From NCBI RefSeq assembly GCF_038967635.1, contig NZ_CP152413.1, positions 8,746,001-8,810,000 on the forward strand: a DNA stretch of 64,000 nucleotides, given 5' to 3'. A program made the translations under genes and the position numbers. The notes below the pieces were generated by a model. The model was not told where the DNA came from and searched no databases. It saw only the letters and a program-made list of their open reading frames with translations. Positions 8,001-19,461 of the stretch are shown here, piece after piece. Numbering within the stretch: the first letter of the stretch is position 1; each line of letters starts with the position of its first letter. Source of the DNA: Bradyrhizobium sp. B124. GTDB lineage: Bacteria; Pseudomonadota; Alphaproteobacteria; Rhizobiales; Xanthobacteraceae.

Positions 8001-8540
8001 GTGGTCGCCGACTACCAGACCATCCGCCTGTCGCTGAAGGGCCATCCGATGGAATTCTTGCGCGAGATGTTCACCAGAGAGCGCGTCGTCGCCTGCCACA
8101 CCATCAACCGCAGCAACGACCGCCGCCGGGTCAGTTGTGCCGGCGTCGTGCTGGTGCGGCAGCGGCCGGGCAGCGCCAAGGGCGTCGTGTTCATGACGCT
8201 GGAGGACGAGACCGGCATCGCCAACATCGTGGTGTGGCCGAAGGTAATGGAGCAGTATCGGAAAGAGGTGATGGGTGCGCGCCTGATCCTGGTCGAGGGC
8301 TACATCCAGAGCAGCCCCGAGGGCGTGACGCATCTGGTGGCGCAACGCATGACCGACCGCTCCCACGATCTGATCGGCCTCGCCAACGAATCCCTCAGCA
8401 GCAAGCATCCGGTGCCGGCGGGCCCGGCGCTGATCGAGCCGCTCAACGACATCAGCCGCGATCACGGCGACAACCCGCCGCAAAGGATCCGCCACCCCCG
8501 CAACGTCCGCATCCTGCCGCCGTCACGGGATTTCCATTAG
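5058..8540 (+). CDS. dnaE2: Error-prone DNA polymerase DnaE2
   Basis: A C-family polymerase of about 1160 residues. In order: N-terminal PHP domain (MPDYAEIGITSNFSFLRGGS, GLADHNTLAG), palm and finger regions with CQGRGSAANSAVCYVLG and the catalytic acidic motif PPDIDVDFEH (about 384-393), helix-hairpin-helix region (ADRIVAARNRRPFTSLEDFA) and a C-terminal OB fold (about 1010-1110). It does damage-induced translesion synthesis with ImuA and ImuB. The start is uncertain: ATG 5058 gives the conserved MPDYAEIG opening, but no clear Shine-Dalgarno exists because the leader is a repeat, and an in-frame GTG lies at 5028. Residues about 841-887 are a translated palindromic repeat inserted before the helix-hairpin-helix region. 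Confidence 0.92.
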   Translation: MPDYAEIGITSNFSFLRGGSDPRAYVHQASELGIPVIGLADHNTLAGVVRAWKELDSDKVAHPPKLLIGARIVFVDGTPDILVYPRDRAAYGRLCQLLTRGKRGGGIERIEKGDCRLALSDLVDFAEGQLLVLALPHRFEAEKALDLLAQLKASAADGVWLAASLLYRGDDRRRLARLHGLATDAGVPLLATNEVLYHHPARRPLQDVLTCIREKTTIEAVGRRLEANAERHLKPAHEMIRLFRDWPAAIAETMRFAKRISFSLDQLKYQYPDEPVPPGKTAQQHLEDLTWAGVDKYFGGEIDGKLRATLNKELALIAELKYAHYFLTVHDIVHYARSQNILCQGRGSAANSAVCYVLGVTSVDPTKVDLLFERFISKERLEPPDIDVDFEHSRREEVMQYVYRRYGRHRAAIIATIIHYRPRSAIRDVGKALGLTEDVTAALADTVWGSWGKGLNDMQVRQAGLDPKNAMINLAVELATELIEFPRHLSQHVGGYVLTQDRLDTYVPIGNAAMDDRTFIEWDKDDVDALHMMKVDVLALGMLTCIRKCFDLIDDHKGERWELASVPQDEKEVYDMLCRGESLGVFQVESRAQMNMLPRLRPRTFYDLVIEVAIVRPGPIQGDMVHPYLRRRNGQEKVSYPAPAPDQGNKDELYNVLHKTLGVPLFQEQAMRIAIEAAHFTSEEANGLRRSMATFRNLGTIGSYEEKLVGNMVARGYDPDFARSCFDQIKGFGSYGFPESHAASFAQLVYISSWLKHHHPDAFCCGLLNSQPMGFYAPAQIVGDARKNGVTVREVDVSFSFAQNTLEERDGKHCAVRLGFRQIDGFHWLDEDEERLKQLQSSFRDAPSGAGPESISQHRRGPMDSGLSRSLSSGRALRGPVGEPRNDGEKDWADRIVAARNRRPFTSLEDFARDTALPKRALILLADADAFRSLGLDRREALWAVRRLPDDVPLPLFEAATAREQPDEGAKPLPEMPRPEQVVADYQTIRLSLKGHPMEFLREMFTRERVVACHTINRSNDRRRVSCAGVVLVRQRPGSAKGVVFMTLEDETGIANIVVWPKVMEQYRKEVMGARLILVEGYIQSSPEGVTHLVAQRMTDRSHDLIGLANESLSSKHPVPAGPALIEPLNDISRDHGDNPPQRIRHPRNVRILPPSRDFH
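7579..7719. repeat. Palindromic repeat inserted in frame in dnaE2
   Basis: 141 bp (47 codons) bounded by a 12-bp inverted repeat, CGTCATTCCGGG (7579-7590) and CCCGGAATGACG (7708-7719). An inner 13-bp pair, GCCCGGAATCCAT (7609-7621) and ATGGATTCCGGGC (7644-7656), adds a second hairpin. This resembles a common intergenic repeat of Bradyrhizobium-type genomes. The copy is read through in frame with no stop codon. Confidence 0.85.
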
Positions 8541-8584
8541 TCATCGCGCGATGACGGTGGCTGTTGAGCCCGCTATCTCCCCAA

Positions 8585-8706
8585 CGTCGTCCTGGCGAAA
8601 GCCAGGACCCATAACCACCGAACTTTGTTGTTGCAGGGATTGTAGCCCCAGCGTCGCCCAACAACGACAGTTGGGGTAATGGGTCCTGGCTTTCGCCAGG
8701 ACGACG
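8585..8706. repeat. Intergenic palindromic repeat with 28-bp perfect arms
   Basis: The 28 bp at 8585-8612 (CGTCGTCCTGGCGAAAGCCA then GGACCCAT) are exactly complementary to 8679-8706. It lies between the convergent dnaE2 and SDR genes and could act as a bidirectional terminator. It shares ends and the central GCCCCAGCGTCG with the element at 10259-10392, so the two are one family. Confidence 0.85.
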
Positions 8707-8721
8707 GTGAAGTTGTGCCTC

Positions 8722-9492
8722 TTAAAAATTCACCCGGTTCGAGATCGCGCCGTCGACGACGAGGTTCGAGCCGGTCGTGAACGAGGAGGCCGGGCTCGCC
8801 AAAAACACCGCGGCGTTGGCGATCTCCTGCGGTGTCGCCATGCGGCCGGTCGGGTTGCGGGCCAGCGCGTCCTGATAAATCTTCGGCGTGTTCTGCTCCA
8901 CCATGTTCCAGATGCCGCCCTTGAAATACACGGTGCCCGGCGACACCACGTTGACGCGGATTTTCTTCGCCGCGTATTGCCGCGCCAGTCCCTTCGCCAT
9001 GTGCACCAGCGCCGCCTTGATCGGACCGTAGGAGCCGGCGCGATCCGCTTGCGCTGCCGAGATCGACGAGATGATGATGAAGGCCGCGTCGCCGGTTGTC
9101 TCGCCGCTCGTTTCGAGGAACGGACGCGCCGCCTCGAACGCGTTCACCGCGCCGAGCACGTCGAGCCGGAAATTCTGCTCCCACGACGCCGGATCGCCGC
9201 CTTGCGCCATCGCGCCCGCATTGGAGAACATCATGTCGATGCTGCCCAATTCGGTTGCGACACCGGCAATCCACGATGTCAGCGCCGCGGCGTCGGTGAT
9301 ATCGACGGCCGCGCCGGTGACACGCACGCCGGCAGCCTTCAACTCGGCAACGCTGGAAGCAACCTGCTCGGCATTGCGCGCACAGACCGCGACGCCGACG
9401 CCCTCACCGGCCAGCGTCGCCGCAATGGCCCGCCCGATGCCGCGCGTGCCGCCGAGCACGATGGCGTTTCGTCCCTTCAAACCCAGATCCAT
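8722..9492 (-). CDS. SDR family NAD(P)-dependent oxidoreductase
   Basis: 256 residues, a classical short-chain dehydrogenase/reductase. The N-terminal MDLGLKGRNAIVLGGTRGIG carries the glycine-rich nucleotide-binding motif, followed by CARN, NAGAMAQGG and the catalytic SSISAA...YGPIK (Ser, Tyr-x3-Lys). The C-terminal GRMATPQEIANAAVFLASP and FTTGSNLVVDGA are standard. It presumably oxidises or reduces an alcohol/ketone; the substrate cannot be read from the sequence. The start at 9492 is preferred to an upstream ATG at 9540 because the SDR fold begins here and AAAGGA lies just upstream. It stands alone between two repeat-rich gaps. Confidence 0.88.
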   Translation of the reverse strand: MDLGLKGRNAIVLGGTRGIGRAIAATLAGEGVGVAVCARNAEQVASSVAELKAAGVRVTGAAVDITDAAALTSWIAGVATELGSIDMMFSNAGAMAQGGDPASWEQNFRLDVLGAVNAFEAARPFLETSGETTGDAAFIIISSISAAQADRAGSYGPIKAALVHMAKGLARQYAAKKIRVNVVSPGTVYFKGGIWNMVEQNTPKIYQDALARNPTGRMATPQEIANAAVFLASPASSFTTGSNLVVDGAISNRVNF

Positions 9493-9591
9493 TCGGATGT
9501 CCTTTCTGATGCGCGCGGACTGTAGCGACCCACGCAGCATTGCGCGACCTCGATATTCCCTCGCGTCACGCGATTTTCATTGTAGCCAAGC

Positions 9592-9687
9592 GCATACGGC
9601 AAGGTCGTCGGCGCCATCGGCGTCAGCGGCGGTTCGGGCTCGCAGGACTATGTGATCTCGCTCGCCGGCCTGGCCGCGTTGAAGTAG
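9592..9687 (+). pseudogene. C-terminal remnant of a GlcG/HbpS-like heme-binding family protein
   Basis: The + strand reads AYGKVVGAIGVSGGSGSQDY and ends ISLAGLAALK before a TAG stop. This is the characteristic C-terminus of GlcG/HbpS family proteins (VVGAIGVSGG...QD...A..G). No upstream start or N-terminal part is present, because the preceding bases are unrelated intergenic sequence. It is a decayed gene end of about 31 codons. HbpS-like proteins bind heme or act near glycolate genes; no function remains here. Confidence 0.65.
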
Positions 9688-9792
9688 GGCGCATGACGCG
9701 ATGCTTCTGCCGGGCTTCGGTCCGGCGGAAACTCTCGCGAATTTTGTTCGGCTTTTCAGAATTTAACTTGACGCCGGACCCAACTCAGATGT

Positions 9793-10162
9793 TCAATGCG
9801 TCCGTCTCGCCCGGCACGAGGGGCGCTTCGCGGTCGTCACGAACGCGGGTCGAGATGCGGTGGACGCCGATTGCGCAACTGACGAGTGCGGATGAAGCGG
9901 ACGGTGAAGTCGTGTGGTCCTGACGCCCTAGCGGTAGGTGTCTTTTCGCATTGCGCGATGCGCGTTGTGAAGACGGTGACAAACAAGCCCAGTCTCGCCG
10001 GGGAGAGCACGAAGTAAGCCGTAAGCCATCGCGCAGGGAAAGCCGGATTGCTCCGGTTACACCTGTGGTCCTACCCCCGTGCTTTCTACTTTTGCACGGG
10101 GCCCATGGGTGCGATCGGCACCCGGCTTTCCCTGCGCCCTCTTCTCAAGGAGAGGGCGGCAC
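9793..10162. repeat. Composite intergenic repeat with nested palindromes
   Basis: The right part is bounded by a perfect 16-bp inverted repeat, GCGCAGGGAAAGCCGG (10031-10046) and CCGGCTTTCCCTGCGC (10122-10137), enclosing a second hairpin CCCCGTGC (10075-10082) / GCACGGGG (10094-10101). The left part, from about 9793 to 10020, resembles sequence I remember as occurring many times in Bradyrhizobium genomes, often mis-called as short hypothetical proteins. The palindromes are certain; the multi-copy claim is from memory. Confidence 0.6.
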
Positions 10163-10258
10163 ACGAAGCAAACCTCGGGCGGATCGCGCCGCGAGAGTGC
10201 TCATCCGCGACTTACGTGCGAATGCTTACACGAAGCTTACAACCGGCTCAAATTCGGT

Positions 10259-10392
10259 GTCGTCCCGGGCAAGCGAAGCGCGACCCGGGACCCATAACCA
10301 CAAATGTTGATTGTCTCGAGACGCTGGGGCCACAGCGTCGTGTAACGATGATCACCTGTGGTTATGGGTCCCTGCTTTCGCAGGGACGACGG
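10259..10392. repeat. Intergenic palindromic repeat, same family as 8585-8706
   Basis: Outer arms GTCGTCCC and GGGACGAC, inner arms GGGACCCATAACCAC and GTGGTTATGGGTCCC (exact complements), around a centre with GCTGGGGCCACAGCGTCG. The GACCCATAACCAC segment is also in the 8585-8706 copy. Confidence 0.8.
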
Positions 10393-10443
10393 TTGAACGT
10401 GGTCCTGCATTCGCAAGCGGATGATTTCTTCGGCAGCTGCCTG

Positions 10444-10731
10444 CTATTCCACCGCGGCCCCCACCGGCGGGCCGCCCGGTGGGCGGTGCAGGAAGGTGAT
10501 CGACGCATAGGCGCCGACCCACGAGCCGGCCGCTGCGAAGGCGACGTAGAGCCAGTTCTCGGTGTAGCTGATCACCGCATAGGAGGAGAGCACGTACCAG
10601 ACGCTGCTCCAGGTCGCGGCCGGCACGCGCTTGCGCGCGACGACTGCCGAGGTGAACATGACGTAGACCGCGTCGGTCGCCGCGGTCGCGAGGAAGACGC
10701 CGCCGGCGGTGAGGGGATCAATGGCAGCCAT
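10444..10731 (-). CDS. Small conserved membrane protein, unknown function
   Basis: 95 residues starting MAAIDPLTAGGVFLATAATD, with an AGGAG 6 nt upstream of the ATG. It has about three hydrophobic segments (roughly 8-28, 41-58, 62-80) and a short proline-rich tail (RPPGGPPVGAAVE). No family is recognised. It is divergent from the CoA-transferase gene, with a 137-bp gap between the starts. Confidence 0.65.
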   Translation of the reverse strand: MAAIDPLTAGGVFLATAATDAVYVMFTSAVVARKRVPAATWSSVWYVLSSYAVISYTENWLYVAFAAAGSWVGAYASITFLHRPPGGPPVGAAVE

Positions 10732-10868
10732 TGCAACTCCTGTTCGGGTCGGGCAGAGCTAAGGCCTGGTCCGGGAAAGTGTGATCTGTCCAAATAGGGT
10801 ATGACGGTTGGGGACCGGGCATTGCCATTTTGTCATCATGCTCGGGCATAGAATAATCGCAAACAGGA

Positions 10869-12296
10869 ATGCGCATGCAGGACATCCGTGAAATCCTTTC
10901 CGATGTCTGGACCGGCACCGGTGGCGCGCCGTCCGCGCTCGACGCGGTCGCCCTGACCGGCAGCGAGCCGCAATTGCCGTCGTCGTTTCGGGTCGCCGCG
11001 GCGGCGCAGGTACCGATTGCCGCGGCGGGCCTTGCGGCGGCCGAGATCTGGAAAACGCGCAGCGGCGAGCCGCAGGGCGTCGCGGTCGACATGCGCCATG
11101 CCGTCGTCGAATGTCGCAGCGAGCGATATCTGCGGGTCGACGACAAGCCGCCGCCGCCGGCCTGGGACAAGATCGCGGGCGTCTACCGTGTCCGCGACAA
11201 CCGCTTCGTCCGCCTGCACACCAATTTCCTGCATCACCGCGACGCCGTCTGCAAGGTGCTCGGCTGCAGCGCCGAGCGCGACGATGTCCAGGCCGCGCTG
11301 CTGCAATGGGACGGCGAGGCGTTCGAGACCGCGGCCTATGCGGCCGGCGGCGTCGTCGCCTTGATGCGCTCATATGACGAGTGGTCAGCGACGCCGCACG
11401 CAAGAGAACTTGCAAGACTGCCGCTGATCTCGATCGAGAAGATCGGCGAGGCCGCGCCAAAGCCGTGGCCCGCGGGGAAGCGGCCGCTGGCCGGCATCCG
11501 GGTGCTCGATCTGTCGCGCGTGATCGCCGGCCCCGTCGCCGGCCGCACGCTCGCCGCGCATGGCGCCGACGTGCTGCTGATCTCCGGTCCCGATCTGCCT
11601 GATATCCCCTGGCTCACCATCGACACCGGCCGCGGCAAGCTGACGAGCTTTCTCGAACTGCGCAGTGAGGAGGGGCGGGCCGTGATGCGCGGTCTCGTCG
11701 CGCAGGCCGATATTGTCTCGCAGGGCTATCGTCCGCAGGCGATTGCGCGGCTCGGCTTCTCGCCGGAGGAGGCGGCCCGCATCAATCCCGGGATCGTCTA
11801 TGTGACGCTCTCGGCCTATGGCCATGCCGGTCCATGGGCGGAGCGGCGTGGCTTCGACTCGCTGGTGCAGACCACGACCGGCTTCAATCACGCCGAGGGG
11901 CAGGCCGCCGGCGTCGACGGACCGAAGGAATTGCCGGCCCAGATGCTCGACCACGCCACCGGATACTTCATGGCGTTCGGCGCCATGATGGCCAGGGCAC
12001 GCCAGGCGCGCGAGGGCGGCAGCTGGCACGTCCGCCTGTCGCTGGCGCAAACCGGGCGCTGGCTGTGGAATCTCGGCCGGCTCGAAGGAGGTCTTGCCAC
12101 CGAGGACCTGAAGGCGGATGCGGCGCAGCCCTTCATCGAGCGGCTTCCGTCCGGCTTTGGCACGCTGAGTTCGGTCCGGCACGCCGCGATCCTGTCGCGC
12201 ACCCCGGCCCATTGGTCCCGCCCGGCGATGCCGCTCGGCAGCCATCCTGCTGAGTTTCCCGCCCCAGGGTTTGCTGCCCCGGAGTTTCCCGGATGA
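10869..12296 (+). CDS. Class III (CaiB/BaiF family) CoA-transferase
   Basis: 475 residues. After an N-terminal segment (about 1-195) that looks like a degenerate CoA-transferase half, the protein has LAGIRVLDLSRVIAGPVAGR, the hallmark opening of family III CoA-transferases, then YVTLSAYGHAGPWAERRGFD and QMLDHATGYFMAFGAM. The Asp of LDHATG corresponds to the residue that forms the acyl-aspartyl intermediate. These cytoplasmic enzymes move CoA between carboxylic acids; the substrate is unknown. The start is ATG 10869 or 10875, after ACAGGA. The C-terminal tail repeats PAEFPAPGFAAPEFPG, from a short duplicated GAGTTTCCC motif. Confidence 0.82.
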   Translation: MRMQDIREILSDVWTGTGGAPSALDAVALTGSEPQLPSSFRVAAAAQVPIAAAGLAAAEIWKTRSGEPQGVAVDMRHAVVECRSERYLRVDDKPPPPAWDKIAGVYRVRDNRFVRLHTNFLHHRDAVCKVLGCSAERDDVQAALLQWDGEAFETAAYAAGGVVALMRSYDEWSATPHARELARLPLISIEKIGEAAPKPWPAGKRPLAGIRVLDLSRVIAGPVAGRTLAAHGADVLLISGPDLPDIPWLTIDTGRGKLTSFLELRSEEGRAVMRGLVAQADIVSQGYRPQAIARLGFSPEEAARINPGIVYVTLSAYGHAGPWAERRGFDSLVQTTTGFNHAEGQAAGVDGPKELPAQMLDHATGYFMAFGAMMARARQAREGGSWHVRLSLAQTGRWLWNLGRLEGGLATEDLKADAAQPFIERLPSGFGTLSSVRHAAILSRTPAHWSRPAMPLGSHPAEFPAPGFAAPEFPG

Positions 12297-12447
12297 GACA
12301 TTCAGTCGCCATTCAGGCAATCCGAACTTTAACCACGCGCACCGCCGAAGAGCGATTTTTAGGTTGTTTGAAACGCCAATTCGGCACTATTAGCGCACCG
12401 CTGGGGTTGTCCCGCCGGAAGCTGCAACGATCGACCCCGCGGACCGC

Positions 12448-13695
12448 ATGCTGAAAGAGTTTATCAAGCGAATGCAGAGCTTTAGCCGCCCGCGCCTGCT
12501 CGTGGCCACGGCGGTGCTGGTGGTCGCCTGCGCGGGCGCCTATGGCTACACGCGGTTCGGCTCGGACAAGCAGGCACCGTCGGAAGTCTCCAGCCAGTCC
12601 CGCAAGGGCGGCACGCGCTATGCGCCATCGCCAGCCGAGTGGGCCAGCCTGACCTTCCAGACCGTGGCCGAGCACACCTTCCGCTCCGAACTGGTGACCG
12701 AGGGCAAGATCGGGATCGACGAGGACCGCTCCACCCCGGTCTACTCGCCCTATACCGGGCGGGTCACCCGCCTCCTGGTGCGGCCGGGCGATACCGTGGT
12801 GAAGGGGCAGCCGCTGTTCGTGATCGAAGCGGCCGACACCGTGCAGGCGCAGAACGACTACGTCGCCGCGACGACCGGCCTCAACAAGGCCCAGTCGGCG
12901 CTCGACCTGGCGCAGATCCAGGAGAAGCGCGCCAAGGACCTGTCCGAGGGCAAGGCAATCCCGCTGAAGGATTATCAGACCGCGCAGGCGGCGCTGGTGC
13001 AGGCGCAGAATGATGCGCGCTCGGCGCAGACGCTGCTGGAAGCCGCGCAGAACAAGCTGCACATCCTCGGTTTCGGCGACGAAGCCATCACGACATTGCA
13101 GCAGAAGGGCCGCCTCAATCCGGAGACGACGGTGTTCGCGCCGATCGGCGGCACCGTGGTCCAGCGCAAGGCCGGTCCCGGCCAGTATGTCTCGACCGGC
13201 GCCAGCGACCCGGTCTATGTGATCGGCGATCTCTCGACGGTCTGGCTGATCGCCTTTGTCCGCGAATCCGACGCCGACAATGTCGCAGTCGGGCAGGACC
13301 TCAGCTTCAGCGTGATGGCGCTGCCCGGCAAGGTGCTGAACGCCCGGGTCAACTATGTCGCCGCGGCGATCGACGCGACCTCGCGCCGGCTCCTGGTACG
13401 CGCCACCATCGACAACGCCGACAATCGGCTGAAGCCCGAGATGTTCGCCAATGTGACGCTGTATTCGAAGGGCGACCACCCGGCGGTCGGCGTGCCGAAA
13501 CAGGCGCTGATCTACGAGGGCGATCAGGTTCGCGTCTGGATCGCGAAGGCCGACGACAAGACCATCGAGCTGCGCCAGATCAAGCCCGGCCTCATCAATG
13601 GCGACCTCGTCGAGGTCGCCGGCAATCTCAAGCCGGGCGAGCAGATCGTGACGAAGGGAAGCCTCTTCATCGACCGCGCCGCATCAGGTACCTAG
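12448..13695 (+). CDS. RND efflux periplasmic adaptor (membrane fusion protein, CusB/CzcB type)
   Basis: 415 residues. An N-terminal anchor (about residues 13-33) is followed by a beta-barrel/lipoyl region beginning VYSPYTGRVTRLLVRPGDTV, a coiled-coil hairpin rich in Ala and Gln (about 135-200), the returning lipoyl half VFAPIGGTVVQRKAGPGQYV and a C-terminal membrane-proximal domain. Such adaptors couple an inner-membrane RND pump to an outer-membrane channel. It is followed by a CzcA-type pump gene, the expected partner, across a 114-bp gap partly filled by a repeat. Confidence 0.88.
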   Translation: MLKEFIKRMQSFSRPRLLVATAVLVVACAGAYGYTRFGSDKQAPSEVSSQSRKGGTRYAPSPAEWASLTFQTVAEHTFRSELVTEGKIGIDEDRSTPVYSPYTGRVTRLLVRPGDTVVKGQPLFVIEAADTVQAQNDYVAATTGLNKAQSALDLAQIQEKRAKDLSEGKAIPLKDYQTAQAALVQAQNDARSAQTLLEAAQNKLHILGFGDEAITTLQQKGRLNPETTVFAPIGGTVVQRKAGPGQYVSTGASDPVYVIGDLSTVWLIAFVRESDADNVAVGQDLSFSVMALPGKVLNARVNYVAAAIDATSRRLLVRATIDNADNRLKPEMFANVTLYSKGDHPAVGVPKQALIYEGDQVRVWIAKADDKTIELRQIKPGLINGDLVEVAGNLKPGEQIVTKGSLFIDRAASGT

Positions 13696-13696
13696 C

Positions 13697-13770
13697 AGCA
13701 TGATCCGGAAAAGTGGGAACCGGCTTTCCCTCGCGACAAACGCGGAACGCATTTGCGCGGAGACCATGCT
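13697..13770. repeat. Short AGCATG-bounded palindromic repeat
   Basis: Bounded by AGCATGATCC (13697 on) and ACCATGCT (ending 13770), with GGAAAAGTGGGAACCGGCTT inside. The AGCATGATC...GATCATGCT layout is a common dispersed element in Bradyrhizobium-type genomes (from memory). It begins 2 bp after the adaptor stop codon, inside a presumed operon. Confidence 0.65.
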
Positions 13771-13809
13771 CACCAAGAAAAATCCTCTCCGTTGAAAGTG
13801 CCGATCTGA

Positions 13810-16936
<3,127 letters not shown>

Positions 16937-16944
<8 letters not shown>

Positions 16945-17905
16945 AGCCGTAGAGCCGCGCCGGATTGTCGACCAGGATGGTCTTGCGCACCGCGGCATCC
17001 GGCGCCCAGACCGGAAGCTGGTTGAGGAGGCGGCCGTCGTCGATCTGGTACAGCGGCGTGACGTCGGTGACCTTCTTGCCTAGGGGCGTCACCGAATCCG
17101 GGTGCGGCCAGTCGGTGCCCCAGACGATGCGCTCGGCATTGGCCGCGATCAGCGCCTGGGCCAGCGGCGCGGCGTCGGCATAGTCGGGCGCGAGCCTGGA
17201 GGCGCGGTAGGCGCCGGAAATCTTGACATACGCCTTGCCGGATTTGACCAGCGCGAGCAGGTCGTCAAATCCCGGCTGGCCCGTGCCGAGCGCGGCCTCG
17301 GCGCCGCCGAAATGGTCGAACACCACGGGCACAGGCGCTGCCGCGACCAGGTCCTTGATCGCCGAGATCATGGCGAGGCTGGTGAACAGCTGCACGTGCC
17401 AGCCGCGCGCCTTCATCCGCTCGATCGCGGCCGAGAAGCGCTGCCGGCCGACATTGGGATCGTTGACGCCGCCGGTCGCGAGGTTGAGGCGGATGCCGCG
17501 GAAGCCGGCCTTCTGCATGGCGTCGAGATCGCTCTCGCTGGTCTTGTCGTCGATCACGGCGACGCCGCGCGCCGTGGGACCGCGCGCCGTCATGCCGAAC
17601 AGGGTCGACGAATTGTCGGGGCCGTAGACGCTCGGCGTCACGATCACCACGCGCTCGACATGCAGCGCCTTGTGCAGCGCGCTCATCTCCTCCGGCGAGG
17701 CCGGTTCCGGCGTGTAGACGCGGCCGGCGAAGAACGGGAATTTCGCAGGATCGCCATGGATGTGGGTGTGGCAGTCGCAGGCACCGGCAGGCACGTCGAA
17801 GTTCACTGGCGTGGATGGTTGCGATGCCTTGGAAAATGCGTTGCTGCTGGTCATGGTCACTCCCGTTGCGATGGAAGCCAGCATCATACTGCGTCGCGTC
17901 AGCAT
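16937..17905 (-). CDS. Tat-exported amidohydrolase (amidohydrolase 2 / LigI-like)
   Basis: 322 residues. The N-terminus MLTRRSMMLASIATGVTMTS is a twin-arginine type signal, so the enzyme is probably periplasmic. The mature part begins with CDCHTHIHGD (metal-binding HxH), followed by FDHFGGAEAA and GTDWPHPDSV (metal-binding His and Asp), the pattern of amidohydrolase-2 proteins such as 2-pyrone-4,6-dicarboxylate hydrolases. Such enzymes hydrolyse lactones or decarboxylate aromatic acids; the substrate is unassigned. It ends NPARLYGFT as usual for the family. Confidence 0.85.
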
Positions 17906-18042
17906 TGGACGTCTCCCTGCGTGCTCGGCTGTTATGCGCGCACTCCGCGCACCGGCATTGTTGATGGCCGGCAGGGCGGAGGTTATCGGCGGAGAGAGCG
18001 GGCGGAAAGGGCCGGTTCGCAGTGCGAACGGTTCCCCAAAGC

Positions 18043-19461
18043 CTATTGTCCCGACGGCGTGCGCAGGCCGTGCCAGGCGTCGCGCACCTGATGGTAGTGC
18101 ACCTCGGGCAGATAGTCGGGCGTCTTGAGATTGAGCGTCTTGACGTCGAGGCGTCCTGTCGCGCTGAGCAGCGTATAGCAGGCGATCACGCGGTCGCGCT
18201 GCGCGCCGATCAGCCGGGCCCGCGCCGTGATCAGATCCTGCTGGGCGTTGAGCACGTCGACCGTGGTGCGCTGGCCGCCGGCGGCTTCCTTCTGCACGCC
18301 GGCGAGCGCAACCTCCGCGGCCTTCACCTCGGACTCAGAGGCCGACACCGCGATCTTGGCGCCCTCATTGGCGACCCAGGCGCTGACCACGGCGGTCTTG
18401 GCCTGGTTGCGGACCTGGTCCAGCACGAGGCGGCTCTGCGCCGCCACTTCCTTGGCCTGCCGGGTCTGCGAGGCCGCGGTGCCGCCGTCATAGATCGGCT
18501 GCGTGACCTGGCCGATCACTGAGGCCTGGTCGGTCCCGAAAGTACCCAGCGTGGGGTCGCTGTCGCGGCTGCGGCTGACGCTGCCTTGCAGGGTGACGTT
18601 CGGCATCAGGCTGCTCTCAGCGACGCGGATCGAAGTCGAGGCGACGTCGACGTCGAAGCCCGCGGCCATCACGGCCGGATGCTCGCGCACCGCAAGCGCG
18701 ATCGAATCCTCGCGGCTGCGCGGCAGCAGCCGGTCGATGGTCTCGGCCGGACGCAATTGCGACGGCGCGCTGCCGACCACCTGCGCATAGGTCGCCTGGC
18801 TGATCGCGAAGTTGACCTCGGCGGCGTTGAGATCGGACAGGCCGCGGTTGAGCCGGGCCTCGGCCTGCGCGGTATCGGTCGGCGTGACGTCGCCGGCATT
18901 GAGACGGCGCTGGGTGATCGCCTGGGTCTCCTTCAGGAAGGCGACGTTGGCGCGCTGCGCCTCGACCAGGGTCTGGTTGGCCAGCACGTTGGTATAGGCG
19001 GTGACGGCGTCGAGCAGCACGCCCTGACCGACATTGCGCAGGGCCTCGCGGCCGGACTGCACTTGCAATTCGGCGACGCGGACGCTGTTGGCGGTCTTGA
19101 AGCCGTTGAACAGGGTCTGGGTCACGGTGACCCCGATCTGCCAGGGCTTCAGCGTCGCGCCCTGGATCACGTTGCCGGGCAACTGGTCGCGCACCGCCTG
19201 CAGGCCGAGCGAGAGGCCGGCGGTGATCTGGGGGCGGTAACCGGCCAGCGCCTGCGGGACATTCTCGTCGGTCGCGCGCTGACGTGCCCGCTCGGCATTG
19301 AGCTGCGGATTGGTCTGATATGCCTTGGCCATGGCTTCGGGCAGGCTCTCGGCGCGGGCCGCGGCGTCCGTCAGCAGCGCGCAGGCCAGCGCGCCAAGGC
19401 CGATGCCCGACAAAAGCACGCGCCTCGCTACGTCGCCAGCCCTCGCGGCACGCCCAACCAT
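18043..19461 (-). CDS. TolC family outer-membrane channel protein
   Basis: About 472 residues. A signal peptide (roughly 15-37, ending AARAES) is followed by SLPEAMAKAYQTNPQLNAER, the canonical TolC opening, and two homologous halves of long alpha helices, e.g. NAGDVTPTDTAQAEARLNRG and the C-terminal GGQRTTVDVLNAQQDLITAR. Trimeric TolC channels give RND and type I export systems an exit through the outer membrane. The neighbouring RND adaptor/pump pair could use it, but strand and distance show no common transcript. The start could be 19473 or 19461; the signal peptide allows both. Confidence 0.9.
   Translation of the reverse strand: MVGRAARAGDVARRVLLSGIGLGALACALLTDAAARAESLPEAMAKAYQTNPQLNAERARQRATDENVPQALAGYRPQITAGLSLGLQAVRDQLPGNVIQGATLKPWQIGVTVTQTLFNGFKTANSVRVAELQVQSGREALRNVGQGVLLDAVTAYTNVLANQTLVEAQRANVAFLKETQAITQRRLNAGDVTPTDTAQAEARLNRGLSDLNAAEVNFAISQATYAQVVGSAPSQLRPAETIDRLLPRSREDSIALAVREHPAVMAAGFDVDVASTSIRVAESSLMPNVTLQGSVSRSRDSDPTLGTFGTDQASVIGQVTQPIYDGGTAASQTRQAKEVAAQSRLVLDQVRNQAKTAVVSAWVANEGAKIAVSASESEVKAAEVALAGVQKEAAGGQRTTVDVLNAQQDLITARARLIGAQRDRVIACYTLLSATGRLDVKTLNLKTPDYLPEVHYHQVRDAWHGLRTPSGQ

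Noticed and set aside
9540..9923. 127-residue ORF in the repeat-rich gap
   Set aside because: It crosses a gene remnant and a dispersed repeat in a non-conserved frame.
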